The notes: generated from the sequence alone by a model not told the origin. A stretch of 33,725 bases of DNA from Chlorobiota bacterium (GCA_013152085.1 JAADHC010000015.1:1-33725), one strand, 5' to 3'; shown: positions 1 to 12,424, numbered from the stretch's first letter. Translations and numbers: made by a program.

Positions 1-1896
1 GACGGCACGGCCGTTTATACCGAAACATTTAACCCTGTTACGAATGATTTCGGCCTCTTTACCCTCGAAATCGGTAACGGAACGGTTGTCAGCGGTAACT
101 TTGCTGCCATTGACTGGACAGCAGGGCCTTATTTCCTGAAAGTGGAGATGGATGCGGCTGGGGGAACGGATTATACGGACATGGGAACTACACAGCTCCT
201 GAGTGTCCCGTATGCCCTGCATGCGAAAACCGCCGGAAGCGTGACCGGAACCATTACGGAAACCGATCCGGTATTTACGTCAAGCCAGGCAGCAAACATC
301 ACGGCCGGTGATATTACTAACCTCGGTAATCTTTCGGGTGTCAATACCGGCGATCAGGATTTAAGCACCTATGCAACACACCTGATGCTGACAGATACAG
401 CTGCGATCCTCAGATCTCAATTCCCCGATGTGAGCGGGTTTATTACTGCCGAAACCGATCCGGTTTTTGCAACTTCTCCATCCAATAGTATTACAGGCAC
501 GGAAATTACCAACTGGAACACTGCATACGGTTGGGGGAACCATGCCGGCGCAGGTTACGATACCTCTTCCGATAGCTGGGCTGGGGATTCAACAACCTAC
601 ACCATGTGGAATACCGGAATTAAAACGGTACCTTCACTGATCAATTTGCAGGTAGGAAAAAACTATGCACCTTTTTTCGATCATTCCTTTCAGGATATAG
701 ACACTTCCAAAGACAGGACTTTTATGATTTCGGGATTATGGGATACCCACAGTCATTCGAAAGGGATGGTTTATCTGGCAGGAAACTGGGTTGACCATGA
801 CTCGGTTACAGGAAGCATTACGTTTGTTTCCGGCGCATGGGAGAATGCAGCGATTCAGGGAAGGGAAGGAAACAACACCGACTGGTCAGGCGATCTTGTC
901 TTCCTCACCCGTCACGATGAGAACCCCTTGACGGAACAGATGCGGATCACGGAAGATGGCAATGTAGGGATCGGGATTCAAAGCCCGGCAGAAAAACTTG
1001 ATGTGAACGGGAATGCCCATATTGCCGGTGACCTTATCGTAGATGGCATCCTGACGGCAAATATTCATATTGACACGGTGGATGTCTCTCAGATTACAGG
1101 ATTGCTGGGGCAAGGTTATACGCTTGCTTTTCCGGATATCGTAGATAATTACACATCTATCAATATCGGCAATATAGGTAGTAGTAACGCAGTTATCCTG
1201 CATGGTCCGGGTTATGATATTGAAAGAATAGAAAGTTATAACCTGGCCGGAGAACGTGATGATCTTCCCGGATTATCTATGGAACATCCTATAATATTTG
1301 AAGTCGATAACTCAAACCCGGCATTCTTAAACAGCCTGATCTCATGGTTTGACGAGAGTAATCCCGCACCCGACAGTGTTACCATCATAATAAAAAATAA
1401 TGGAGGCGAAGAATCTATTCACTGGAATTCATATAACTTCAGACCGGACGGATATGTACAAGGTGTTGATGACCGGATAAGATTTACTCTTGTAAATGCT
1501 TCTCTTCCCGATCATCTTGCCGATCATACGCTGGCAGGCGATCCTTTTGGAACGCAGGCTTCGATTAATCCCGAGACGGATAAGGGTGAAATTCTTTTCG
1601 ATGGTGAAAAACTTCAATATCCTGCTTTTAGTGAGGACACAGCCAGTCATTTCATTACGCTTACATGGGATTTTATCGAAGCACATAACGTATGGCCTTA
1701 TTTCCTGAAATATGTGGTAGGATATGATCACAAATTCCAGGTTATTGTTGCATTTGTTAATGATCATGGAGGTGTAACGCAATGGACTTATGATGGTTGT
1801 TTCCCTGTCAAAATGGAGCAGACTACCGGCTTTGGCCTGGATCTTAAGACAAAAATAAGTGTGAAAATATGGTATGTCAGGAAAAGAATAGCTTAA
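1..1896 (+). CDS. Modular surface/tail-fibre-like protein, 5' end missing
   Basis: The reading frame is open from the first base, so the gene begins outside the window; 631 residues and the stop are visible. The first ~75 residues (ending LSVPYALHAKTA) match a module common in large Bacteroidota surface proteins. Then come two tail-fibre-like repeats opening with ETDPVF (nt ~259-276 and ~451-468), the second followed by YGWGNHAGAGY. Around nt 940-1060 there is a segment resembling MRITEDGNVGIG...KLDVNG, also typical of phage tail fibres and Bacteroidota cell-surface proteins. The last ~250 residues are a domain I do not recognise; no type IX sorting domain is apparent. It is probably an exported adhesive or structural protein. 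The function is unknown and the fibre resemblance does not by itself indicate a prophage, since no other phage gene is present. Confidence 0.75.
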   Translation, partial: DGTAVYTETFNPVTNDFGLFTLEIGNGTVVSGNFAAIDWTAGPYFLKVEMDAAGGTDYTDMGTTQLLSVPYALHAKTAGSVTGTITETDPVFTSSQAANITAGDITNLGNLSGVNTGDQDLSTYATHLMLTDTAAILRSQFPDVSGFITAETDPVFATSPSNSITGTEITNWNTAYGWGNHAGAGYDTSSDSWAGDSTTYTMWNTGIKTVPSLINLQVGKNYAPFFDHSFQDIDTSKDRTFMISGLWDTHSHSKGMVYLAGNWVDHDSVTGSITFVSGAWENAAIQGREGNNTDWSGDLVFLTRHDENPLTEQMRITEDGNVGIGIQSPAEKLDVNGNAHIAGDLIVDGILTANIHIDTVDVSQITGLLGQGYTLAFPDIVDNYTSINIGNIGSSNAVILHGPGYDIERIESYNLAGERDDLPGLSMEHPIIFEVDNSNPAFLNSLISWFDESNPAPDSVTIIIKNNGGEESIHWNSYNFRPDGYVQGVDDRIRFTLVNASLPDHLADHTLAGDPFGTQASINPETDKGEILFDGEKLQYPAFSEDTASHFITLTWDFIEAHNVWPYFLKYVVGYDHKFQVIVAFVNDHGGVTQWTYDGCFPVKMEQTTGFGLDLKTKISVKIWYVRKRIA

Positions 1897-2075
1897 AAAA
1901 TGGAAAATATACAGATATTAATATTTTTCTCTTTTCTACGACAGACAAAAACCATAAAACCAAACCAGTCTCTCCGGGATAGCACCATGCCACCGCGATG
2001 TAAATCCAGGATAAAATTATGGAATACCAGAAAGTGATGTTATCCGTTTAAGAGATGTTACTATTTTTGTCCGGT

Positions 2076-3443
2076 ATGAAAACCCGTTTCTTTAGCTTCT
2101 GCCTGACTTTTCTTTTCTTACTACCCTTGTCTGCACAGGAATATACCGTCAGCGGCTACGTGCAGGATACAGGAACCGGTGAAAAACTGATCGGTGCCAA
2201 TGTGTTTTGTCCCGGAATCCTGTCAGGAACAACAACGAACAGTTACGGCTTTTACAGCATCACCCTGCCTGCCGGAGAGTATAAAATCACATACAGTTTT
2301 ATCGGTTATCAGTCTTCCGTGCAAAAGGTTTCGCTAAGTAAGGATGTCCGGCTGGATATCAATCTGGAACCTTCCCTGGAACTCGATGAAGTTACTGTTA
2401 CGGCAGAACGGAACCGGGCCGTGGAATCCACCCAGATGAGCACCATCCACATCCCGGTAAAACAGATCAAAAAGATCCCCGCCCTGCTTGGTGAGGTGGA
2501 CCTGATCAAAGCCATTCAGTTGCTCCCCGGGGTGCAGTCCGGTACCGAAGGCGCCAGCGGACTGTATGTCAGGGGGGGAGGACCCGACCAGAACCTGATA
2601 CTGCTCGACGGAACACCGGTCTATAATGTTTCTCACCTTTTTGGCTTCTTTTCCGTGTTTAATACCGATGCCGTTAACAATATCGAACTGATCAAGGGTG
2701 GGTTCCCGGCCCGGTATGGCGGCAGATTATCTTCTGTTCTCGATATCAGCCTGAAGGAAGGGAATATGAAAAAGATCAAAGGAACAGGATCCCTCGGTAT
2801 CATCTCGGCAAAGTTTACCATTGAAGGGCCGGTGGTCAAAGACAAGACATCTTTTATCGTCTCTGCCCGGAGGACATACCTCGACTACCTTGTACAACCC
2901 TTTATCCGTACCCTTGGAGATGAAGACCCCAATACCTCGCAAGGATACTTCTTTTATGACCTGAATGCGAAAATCAATCATAAGTTTTCGTTCAAAGACC
3001 GTCTCTATTTGAGTGTTTATACCGGTACGGACAAATTCTACCGTCGCCGGAAACCCTATACCTATCTTTATGACGGTGTTTATTATACCGATGAGTCCAA
3101 ATCCGACCTGGGCTGGGGAAATATCACCGCTGCACTCCGCTGGAATCACCAGTTCACCGGTAAATTGTTCAGTAATACAACCTTTACATACAGCCATTAT
3201 GATTTTCATGTTAAGGAATTTTCGAAGAATATTGTTCGAAACGGCGATTCCACAACCAATGAAATTAATTCGTTATCGTTTCTTTCCGGCATAGATGACT
3301 TTACGGCAAAGGTGGATTTTGATTTTCTGCCCTCTCCGGATCATTTTGTCCGTTTCGGGATGAACCACACCTATCATATCTTCAGACCCGGGGCATCGGT
3401 ATTTAAAATTGCCGGTAAGAAACAGGCAACCGAAGCCGTATAA
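2076..3443 (+). pseudogene. TonB-dependent receptor with carboxypeptidase-like N-domain, truncated
   Basis: An outer-membrane receptor of the non-SusC kind. ATG 2076 is preferred over the upstream in-frame ATG at 2055 because it directly opens a signal peptide (MKTRFFSFCLTF...SAQ). Next come a CarbopepD_reg-like domain (about residues 22-105, starting YTVSGYV), then a plug domain (about 135-235, with LPGVQSG, YVRGGG, LLDGTPVYN and ARYGGRLSSVLD), then the first barrel strands. The coding sequence stops after ~455 residues where the family usually runs to 750-800, so most of the barrel is lost. Its last codons run straight into the remnant of a transposase in another frame, which marks a deletion or rearrangement junction near 3420-3445. 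A product lacking the barrel would not work as a receptor, so I treat it as a broken gene. Confidence 0.8.
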
Positions 3444-3591
3444 CAAAGTAATAGATGAAAAAATTAATTATGTTCATAATAATCCTGTTGATGAAGGCCT
3501 GGTTGTAAGGCCTGAAGATTATACTTACAGCAGTGCCAGAGATTACAGTGGAGAGAAAGGATTATTGGAAAATGTAGTTGTGGTAAAGTAG
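3409..3591 (+). pseudogene. C-terminal remnant of REP-associated tyrosine transposase (RAYT, Y1_Tnp)
   Basis: The last ~50 residues read NKVIDEKINYVHNNPV, then EGLVVRPEDYTYSSARDY, then GLLE, which is the characteristic tail of IS200/IS605-like RAYT (Y1_Tnp) transposases of Bacteroidota. The catalytic HUH and tyrosine portion (about 120-130 residues) is absent: the frame upstream of about 3440 belongs to the truncated TonB receptor. There is therefore no functional enzyme, only a fossil. The true transposase-derived part starts around 3436-3445; the apparent TTG start at 3409 is a by-product of the fusion. Two strong hairpins follow within 70 bp, as expected for a RAYT and its associated palindromes. 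Confidence 0.8.
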
Positions 3592-3594
3592 TAG

Positions 3595-3621
3595 TACCCA
3601 CGCGAAGGGATTCGCGCGGTA
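3595..3621. repeat. REP-like hairpin downstream of RAYT remnant
   Basis: An imperfect palindrome. The left arm TACCCACGCGAA and the right arm TTCGCGCGGTA surround a GGGA loop; CGCGAA/TTCGCG pair perfectly and the outer TACC/GGTA pairs again after an internal mismatch. Its position four bases after the transposase stop fits a RAYT-associated REP element. Confidence 0.6.
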
Positions 3622-3626
3622 GCAGA

Positions 3627-3661
3627 GAAAAACAACGAAAATCGAAGATTTTCTGTTTTTC
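3627..3661. terminator. Long hairpin, REP partner and/or terminator for the sulfatase gene
   Basis: The left arm is GAAAAACA, then a two-base bulge (AC), then GAAAATC; the loop is GAA; the right arm is GATTTTCTGTTTTTC. This gives about 15 base pairs with a triloop. It lies 11 bp past the end of the minus-strand sulfatase gene and has a T-rich arm on that strand, so it could end that operon. It could also be the second half of a REP pair belonging to the transposase remnant. Confidence 0.55.
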
Positions 3662-3672
3662 GGGACCGGGAA

Positions 3673-5118
3673 CTACTTCAACCTTGCCAGCGAATCGAGT
3701 TGCAGGAACGGAAAAGCAGAAGAGGTGATGTGTTCTTTCAGCATGATCTTCTTCATCTTCTTTACAATATCCGGGTGGTCAGACGCTACATCACGGGTCT
3801 CTCCGGGATCTTCTGCCAGGTTATAGAGATGGATCTGCAGGCTGTCTTTGAAAATGTTTCTCCGGATTCCTTTCCAGTTGTCCATGCGAACCATCTGTTG
3901 ACCGCCATAGCTTGAAAACTCCATATAAAGATAAGGATGTTCCTGTTGTTCTCCTTTGCCCAAAAGGGTCGGAGTAAAAGATATCCCGTCAATATCCGGA
4001 GGAACCCTGTTTTTGTTACCTGTTATCTCAAGCAGGGTAGGCATCACATCCTGAAATGCGCCGATGTGATCCGAAACCATGCGTGCAATGATCTTCCCGG
4101 GCCAGCGAACCACCAGCGGAACCCGGATTCCACCTTCATAAACACTGCCTTTCCTTCCCCTGAAAGGACCTGAACTATGAAAGAAATCGGAATCCGATCC
4201 CCCAAGGCGGTTGTAAGTAGGGCCATTATCCGATGTAAAAAATATAACCGTGTTATGATCAAGGCCCAAACTGTCCACCAGGTGTAAAAGCTGACCGATT
4301 CCTTCGTCCATGTGGGTGATCATGGCAGCATAACCTGCATGCGGGTATGGGTGTTGCAGATAATGATGGTGTTCATACGGAGTCTCCGGAATCTGTCCTT
4401 TGTATTTTTCCAGAGATGAATCCGGTACCTGGATGGAGAGGTGGGGGATAATAAACGGCAGGTAAAGGAAAAAGGGCTTGTCATGGTTCTGACGGATAAA
4501 GGATTCGGCTTCGCGGATAAACAGATCCTGTGCGTATTGTTTCCCTGTCAGACTTCGGGTATTCCCTTCCAGCCGGACGGTATCCTGGTTGCGGATCAGG
4601 AAGCGGGGGTAATGATTGTGGGCATGCCGCTGGCAGTTGTACCCGAAAAAGAGGTCAAATCCCTGCCGGTTCGGATCTCCGGAGGATCCCATACGGCCCA
4701 GTCCCCATTTCCCTATGGCTGCCGTGGCGTATCCTGCTTTTTTAAGCAATTCCGCAACGGTGACAATACTGTCCGGCAAAGGCATCTGCCCGAGAAAACC
4801 ATCCCCGCCTTTCACTTCGTAATTATCCCTGACATAGGTATGCCCCGTGTGCATGCCGGTCATCAGCACACTGCGTGAGGGAGCACAAACGGGCGACCCG
4901 GAATAAAATTGGGTGAACTTTATTCCCTCCTCTGCCATCCGGTCAATGTTCGGAGTTCTGATGATCTTCTGCCCATAGCAGCCTAGTTCGCCATATCCCA
5001 GATCATCGGCCATGATAAAGATAATGTTTGGTTTTGCCCGTTCTTTCACTTTTTCCTTACAGCCTGTGAAGAAAAACAGAAGTAAGAAGAGAAAGAAAAA
5101 TGGAGTCACTCTTTTCAT
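3673..5118 (-). CDS. S1-family (formylglycine) sulfatase, lipoprotein
   Basis: It hydrolyses sulfate esters, most likely on sugars of a sulfated glycan, outside the cytoplasm. The N-terminus is a signal peptide ending in a lipobox (FFTGC, Cys20). The core shows the S1 hallmarks: metal ligands Asp38-Asp39 (MADDLGYGE), the formylglycine motif C-A-P-S-R at 78-82 followed by SVLMTG, GKWGLG with Lys137, a His226 region, and SDNGP with Asp297-Asn298. At 481 residues it is of normal family length and looks intact. Cys78 must be converted to formylglycine by a maturation enzyme that is not in this window. It is the last gene of a minus-strand block after GH123, GH2 and GH29, 72 bp behind the fucosidase gene, so it probably desulfates the same glycan. 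Subfamily and exact substrate cannot be assigned by eye. Confidence 0.92.
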   Translation of the reverse strand: MKRVTPFFFLFLLLFFFTGCKEKVKERAKPNIIFIMADDLGYGELGCYGQKIIRTPNIDRMAEEGIKFTQFYSGSPVCAPSRSVLMTGMHTGHTYVRDNYEVKGGDGFLGQMPLPDSIVTVAELLKKAGYATAAIGKWGLGRMGSSGDPNRQGFDLFFGYNCQRHAHNHYPRFLIRNQDTVRLEGNTRSLTGKQYAQDLFIREAESFIRQNHDKPFFLYLPFIIPHLSIQVPDSSLEKYKGQIPETPYEHHHYLQHPYPHAGYAAMITHMDEGIGQLLHLVDSLGLDHNTVIFFTSDNGPTYNRLGGSDSDFFHSSGPFRGRKGSVYEGGIRVPLVVRWPGKIIARMVSDHIGAFQDVMPTLLEITGNKNRVPPDIDGISFTPTLLGKGEQQEHPYLYMEFSSYGGQQMVRMDNWKGIRRNIFKDSLQIHLYNLAEDPGETRDVASDHPDIVKKMKKIMLKEHITSSAFPFLQLDSLARLK

Positions 5119-5190
5119 ACGTTTAAAATTTTATTCATTTTATTCATAAGATCGCTTCGCTCAGTTCATGTTCGTTTCGTATTTTGAGAA

Positions 5191-6981
5191 TTAAATTGCC
5201 CGGTTCAGTATCCATTCATTTAATACCGGAGTGCCTCCGTCCGGGCCGGTAATGATCAAACGGAAATACCGTCCGGTGACAGGTTCGAAACGTTGTGAAT
5301 GACCGGTTCCTTTGGTCTTCCCTTTGATAACCGTTGCCCATTGATCTCCTTGTTTAACCTGTAATTCAAATTGTTGATATTTATGATCCCAGGGATGCCA
5401 TGGTTCGGCAATGGCAAAATGACCTATTTGTACCGGTTCACCGAGGTCAACTTCTACCCATGCATTATTCTTTCCGGATGCCGGCATCCACTTATTTTTC
5501 GGGTCTCCGTCAAAGAGATTTGCTATACGGGTACCCGGACCGGTGGAGGAAGCAGTACCTGTTTTACCTGCCGAAGGAACTGGCAGTACATCGGGTTCCC
5601 CTTCAAACACAAGGGTAACGACAGATATGACGGAGTCGGGAGCTTCGGCGGGTACGGAAACTTCTATATACCCCTTTGTATCTGTAACTTTGAGCTTTTT
5701 GTCAGGATCAGTCAGCAAATACGCTTTGTTCACTTTGTTTCTCACAGGTACCTTTAACTTCCCATCCTGCGGCCAGTCATAAACATGCAGATATATCTTT
5801 TGTCCCTGTCGTGTGGCCCTTCCCCAGGGCAGGTATGGAAAAGGACTGGCTGTGGTACTGTAAATAGCCTCTCCGTTTATTTTCATCCATCGTCCGATAT
5901 ACTTCAGGCGGTCAATACTGGGTTGTGGTATTAAGCCTTCTGATGTAGGGCCGACATTCAGCAGAAAATTTCCTCCTTTGGATACAATCTCCGAGAGTTT
6001 CAGCAGCAGGTCTTTACCGGATTTCCAGTCGTTATCCCAGGATTTATAACCCCATGTATCATTCATGGTCATGCATACTTCCCAGTTTCGTCCGGGAAAT
6101 CCGGTAGCCGGAATAAATTGTTCCGGGGTTTCCAGATCCCCTTTGACTCCTCCTCCTAACCGGTTGTTGGTGATCAGGTTCGGGTATTTGGCAATAACAG
6201 GTAGAAACTTCGCTGCACGTTCTTCTGTCATATTTTTGGGTGTATCCCACCACAGAATATCAATGGGGCCATAATCGGACAAAATTTCCTTTATCTGGGG
6301 AACGGCAATTTCGTCGAGGTATTTATCAAAATCTCCCAGTTGAGCCGGGTCCCAATGTCCGTCATGTTCAGCTGTATATTTATCAATTCGGGCCGAATCC
6401 GGATTATCCCATCCGTCACGTGCAGGGACCCGGTAAGCTGCCCCCCCTGGATGGCTCCAGTCCTGGGCCTGAGAATAGTAAAATCCTATATGCATTCCTT
6501 TCTTCCGGCAAGCCCTGACCAAAGGAGCCAACACATCTTTCCCGTAAGGGGTTGCATCTGTAATATCCCAGTCTGTCACCTTCGAATCGAACATGGCAAA
6601 TCCGTCATGATGCTTCGAGGTGATCACCATATATTCCATGCCCGCTTCCCCGGCCAGTTTAACCCAGGCTTCCGGATCGTACTTCTCCGGATTAAATGAT
6701 CTGGCATATTCTTTATATTCTGCCACGGGAATCTTGGCGCGGTTCATTATCCACTCCCCGATACCGTTAACTTTATGACCTTTATAAATGCCTGCAGGTA
6801 CCGAATAGACTCCCCAGTGGATAAACATACCAAACTTGGCATCTTTCCACCATTGCATATGGTCAGCTTGTTGAGATGCCTGTTGTGTTCCTTCCGGTGT
6901 TTTCTTTTTTTCGGGACCAGCACAAAACGGAAGAATCATCAGACCGGCAACAATCAGAAATAAAAAGTTGGTTTTTTTCAT
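5191..6981 (-). CDS. GH29 alpha-L-fucosidase with C-terminal F5/8 type C (CBM32-like) domain
   Basis: A retaining alpha-L-fucosidase that would remove terminal fucose from oligosaccharides. A signal peptide precedes a possible lipid-modified Cys20 (ILPFC, an imperfect lipobox). The GH29 domain spans about residues 40-400 with the motifs KFGMFIHWGVYSVPAG, SKHHDGFAMF, GFYYS and ILWWD; Asp246 in the last is at the position of the family's catalytic nucleophile. The ETPEQ stretch (284-288) is a candidate region for the acid/base. Residues ~470-596 look like a discoidin/F5-8 type C carbohydrate-binding domain (NLFDGDPKNKW, AWVEVDLG, RYFRL). The length, 596 residues, is usual for this architecture. 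The gene lies between the GH2 and sulfatase genes on the same strand, and a perfect palindrome sits about 47 bp upstream of its ATG. Confidence 0.93.
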   Translation of the reverse strand: MKKTNFLFLIVAGLMILPFCAGPEKKKTPEGTQQASQQADHMQWWKDAKFGMFIHWGVYSVPAGIYKGHKVNGIGEWIMNRAKIPVAEYKEYARSFNPEKYDPEAWVKLAGEAGMEYMVITSKHHDGFAMFDSKVTDWDITDATPYGKDVLAPLVRACRKKGMHIGFYYSQAQDWSHPGGAAYRVPARDGWDNPDSARIDKYTAEHDGHWDPAQLGDFDKYLDEIAVPQIKEILSDYGPIDILWWDTPKNMTEERAAKFLPVIAKYPNLITNNRLGGGVKGDLETPEQFIPATGFPGRNWEVCMTMNDTWGYKSWDNDWKSGKDLLLKLSEIVSKGGNFLLNVGPTSEGLIPQPSIDRLKYIGRWMKINGEAIYSTTASPFPYLPWGRATRQGQKIYLHVYDWPQDGKLKVPVRNKVNKAYLLTDPDKKLKVTDTKGYIEVSVPAEAPDSVISVVTLVFEGEPDVLPVPSAGKTGTASSTGPGTRIANLFDGDPKNKWMPASGKNNAWVEVDLGEPVQIGHFAIAEPWHPWDHKYQQFELQVKQGDQWATVIKGKTKGTGHSQRFEPVTGRYFRLIITGPDGGTPVLNEWILNRAI

Positions 6982-7027
6982 GACTTTACGGATATTTTAC
7001 CTGGAAAAACATATAATTATTAGTTTA

Positions 7028-7069
7028 ATTATCTACGTAGTTAACTACGTAGTTAACTACGTAGATAAT
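7028..7069. promoter_or_regulatory. Perfect 42-bp palindrome built from three TACGTA cores
   Basis: The site is a perfect inverted repeat and at the same time a tandem repeat with 12-bp period: TACGTA occurs three times, separated by GTTAAC twice, with flanks ATTATC and GATAAT. It lies between the GH2 stop and the GH29 start. No T-run follows on the minus strand, so it does not look like a terminator; an operator for a dimeric regulator or a single-strand hairpin signal is more likely. The function is inferred, not shown. Confidence 0.6.
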
Positions 7070-7129
7070 CCTCTAAAACCTTGATGTGATCAGTCATCCA
7101 TTATAAAATTCAACAAATTAAACGTTACA

Positions 7130-10360
<3,231 letters not shown>

Positions 10361-10540
10361 TTACCAGTTCTGTCCGGGATACTTTAGGTATTTTTTTCAT
10401 GTGTAAGGTAACGGTGGAATATCCTGACGATCCGGTGTTTTTTTCTTAACGTCATTCCAACATCTTGCATTTATGCCCATTTCCCATCCGGCCGAGTCCA
10501 TTTCGTCTCTGTCTCAATCATCCCGGGTTCAAAATATATC

Positions 10541-12307
10541 TCAGAATCCGGTCAAAAGGTTAATGAGTTTTTTCCCTTCTTCTATTCTTTTTTGCTCAGC
10601 GGCTGATTCCGGGTTCCCACGGATATTTTCCAGAAGATCTTTCAGCTTCTTAAATTGTTTCAGTTGATCAGTATTTTCGGAAGATTTCATAATTTCTTCA
10701 AGGATCCTGATCTTCTCGTAATCCTGAATTCCTTCGCGCAGTTTTTCAAATCGTATGGATGATAAAGGACCGGGATAGATCAGGTAGGTATCACCGGCAG
10801 GCCAGGTGATGAAACGGGAGTCGGTAAGCGGGGTTTCGGGCCATGAGTTATATGCCCAACGCAGGAAACCGTCAAACCCGTATGCGGCTGCAACCCATCC
10901 GGGAAATGTCGCTTCGGACGGAGGTGAAAAAGTAAAAGTATTCGGGTATGGAATACCACAGGCAACATAGAAAGTGGTCTTTTTACCGTTATTGCGCCGT
11001 TTGGCAAGCATTTCGGAATTTGCCTGATCAATCAGTCGCCAGTTGAAGCTGAAATCATGAACCGCAGGCATCAGGTCCGGATAATAATGGCCGGCAAGCG
11101 TAACTTTGAATTCGGGTGCGGTTTCTTTCAGAAAAGCGAGCTGGGCAGCCATCTGCTTATGGTTGCGCTCGTCCATGGCAATGGTTGTTTTGTCGAGCCA
11201 TTCCCGTTCGCGAAGGTGTTCACGAAAATCCCATAAAAAAGGACGCCACAGATCTTCATATTCCTGACTGCCGGGTTGTAATACCCTCGTAATGTATCCG
11301 GAAGAGTCCTCTTCAAACCAGCTAAACCGGTTGCCACCGGGGACCATCGTATAACAGTTGATTTGTGCCGTTATCCCGGCATCCATAGCCGTCTCGATAT
11401 ACTGGTCAAAAATGGCGTAGTCATAATCCCATTCCCCGGAAGAACTATGCAGCCAGGTGATCATCGATCCGAAAGGATCATACGTCTGGCCATGCCACGG
11501 ATGATCTATGATGGATGTGGTTATGCATTTCTGACCCGCATCTGCTAATAAAACCAGGTATTTTCTGATCAGTTGCCAGTGTTCTTCCGACCAGAGGGGT
11601 ACTTTATGAAACCGTGCGATGGCAAAAGGATTCTGCCACAGATCAAGATGAAAAGACCAGTCGGAGGGGGGAGGCAGCATTAAGCCCTGCACGGTTATGT
11701 TATAGGTCAGGCTGGTAGAATCATTCAGAGCAGTGATGAATATATTTCCGGTATACTTGCCGGCAGGTGCATCGACGGGGATATTTACGGACACCCATAC
11801 CGGCCTTGCGGTACGGCCGGGAATATTGAATGTGCGATTGTGATGGAGGATATCTGCAGCCAGGTGCGAGGCGATTGTATCCTTGTCCCGGTGACTGCAT
11901 CCGTTGAGAAAAGCATCCGTAATGACATATCCCACCGGTGAAAGGACGACGGCAGGGGTGTCTATTTTATTTCCCCTGTCGTCAGTGAGGTTGCCTGCAG
12001 AAACTTTTACTGAGATAACATCTTCAGAACTCCAGAGAACAACCTGCGTATAAATTCTTTCCCCTTTCCATCCTGTGGCAGCCCACGAAGCCGATAACCC
12101 GTTTTCGGGCATTACCGTTCTGGCATACCGTATGTCTGTACTGCCAAATGCAGCATTCAGGCCTGCAGAGCAGTTTCCCCAGGTAGTGGCATATTGCAAA
12201 CTATCCGGATCAGAAAGTTCCGTAAATCCGGAAACCAAAGCCCCTTTTGGCCGGCAACCGGAAAACAGGGATGAGACAATAAACAGGTAAAGAAATATTT
12301 TTTTCAT
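10541..12307 (-). CDS. GH123-family glycosidase (beta-N-acetylgalactosaminidase-like), lipoprotein
   Basis: Members of this family (formerly DUF4091) release GalNAc from glycan and glycosphingolipid termini by substrate-assisted catalysis using an adjacent Asp-Glu pair. Here that pair is Asp379-Glu380 in TTIAMDERN. The N-terminus has a lipobox (SLFSGC, Cys18). Residues ~30-215 form a beta-rich N-terminal domain ending near VQGLMLPPP, and ~216-525 the barrel-like catalytic domain (HLDLWQNPFAIARF, ITAQINCYTM, VAAAYGFDGFLRWAYNSWP). The C-terminus ~530-588 is helical (LREGIQDYEKIRILEE), as in other DUF4091 proteins. It is the first gene of the minus-strand block, transcribed divergently from the cysteine operon. 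Family assignment is firm; exact activity is inferred, but an AgaI-like amino-sugar enzyme at 24.2 kb agrees with GalNAc as the product. Confidence 0.82.
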   Translation of the reverse strand: MKKIFLYLFIVSSLFSGCRPKGALVSGFTELSDPDSLQYATTWGNCSAGLNAAFGSTDIRYARTVMPENGLSASWAATGWKGERIYTQVVLWSSEDVISVKVSAGNLTDDRGNKIDTPAVVLSPVGYVITDAFLNGCSHRDKDTIASHLAADILHHNRTFNIPGRTARPVWVSVNIPVDAPAGKYTGNIFITALNDSTSLTYNITVQGLMLPPPSDWSFHLDLWQNPFAIARFHKVPLWSEEHWQLIRKYLVLLADAGQKCITTSIIDHPWHGQTYDPFGSMITWLHSSSGEWDYDYAIFDQYIETAMDAGITAQINCYTMVPGGNRFSWFEEDSSGYITRVLQPGSQEYEDLWRPFLWDFREHLREREWLDKTTIAMDERNHKQMAAQLAFLKETAPEFKVTLAGHYYPDLMPAVHDFSFNWRLIDQANSEMLAKRRNNGKKTTFYVACGIPYPNTFTFSPPSEATFPGWVAAAYGFDGFLRWAYNSWPETPLTDSRFITWPAGDTYLIYPGPLSSIRFEKLREGIQDYEKIRILEEIMKSSENTDQLKQFKKLKDLLENIRGNPESAAEQKRIEEGKKLINLLTGF

Positions 12308-12416
12308 GGTTAAAAGGGTTCATTAATGTCAGTTCTAAAAATAATGATTTTTTGAGGTTGAGATGTTTTTAACCTTTGTTTTTTAAAATTTAGTAGGCAG
12401 ATCGTTTTTTTTTGTT

Positions 12417-12424
12417 TATTTTTG
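12417..12424 (+). promoter_or_regulatory. Bacteroidota -7 promoter element of the cys operon
   Basis: TATTTTTG matches TAnnTTTG exactly. No clear TTTG -33 element is seen at the usual spacing. Transcription would start around 12428-12431, at or just before the first ATG of the leader peptide. This makes the second ATG (12447) a plausible real start, with a ~17-nt untranslated lead. Confidence 0.55.

Noticed and set aside
1-1896. Prophage tail-fibre gene
   Set aside because: The tail-fibre-like repeats are common in Bacteroidota surface proteins, and no other phage gene is in the window.
2062-2069. TATTTTTG as promoter of the TonB receptor
   Set aside because: Only 7 bp before the chosen ATG and without a -33 element; probably chance in T-rich DNA.
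2076-3443. SusC/RagA-type receptor of a polysaccharide utilisation locus
   Set aside because: The plug and length class are those of the smaller carboxypeptidase-domain receptors, no SusD gene follows, and the gene is truncated.
4441-4878. Plus-strand open frame inside the sulfatase gene
   Set aside because: Opposite-strand shadow of a well-supported gene; the translation has no recognisable domain.
7028-7069. Palindrome as an intrinsic terminator of the GH2 gene
   Set aside because: The stem is A/T-rich and no T-run follows on the minus strand; the pattern of three identical cores is more like a binding site.
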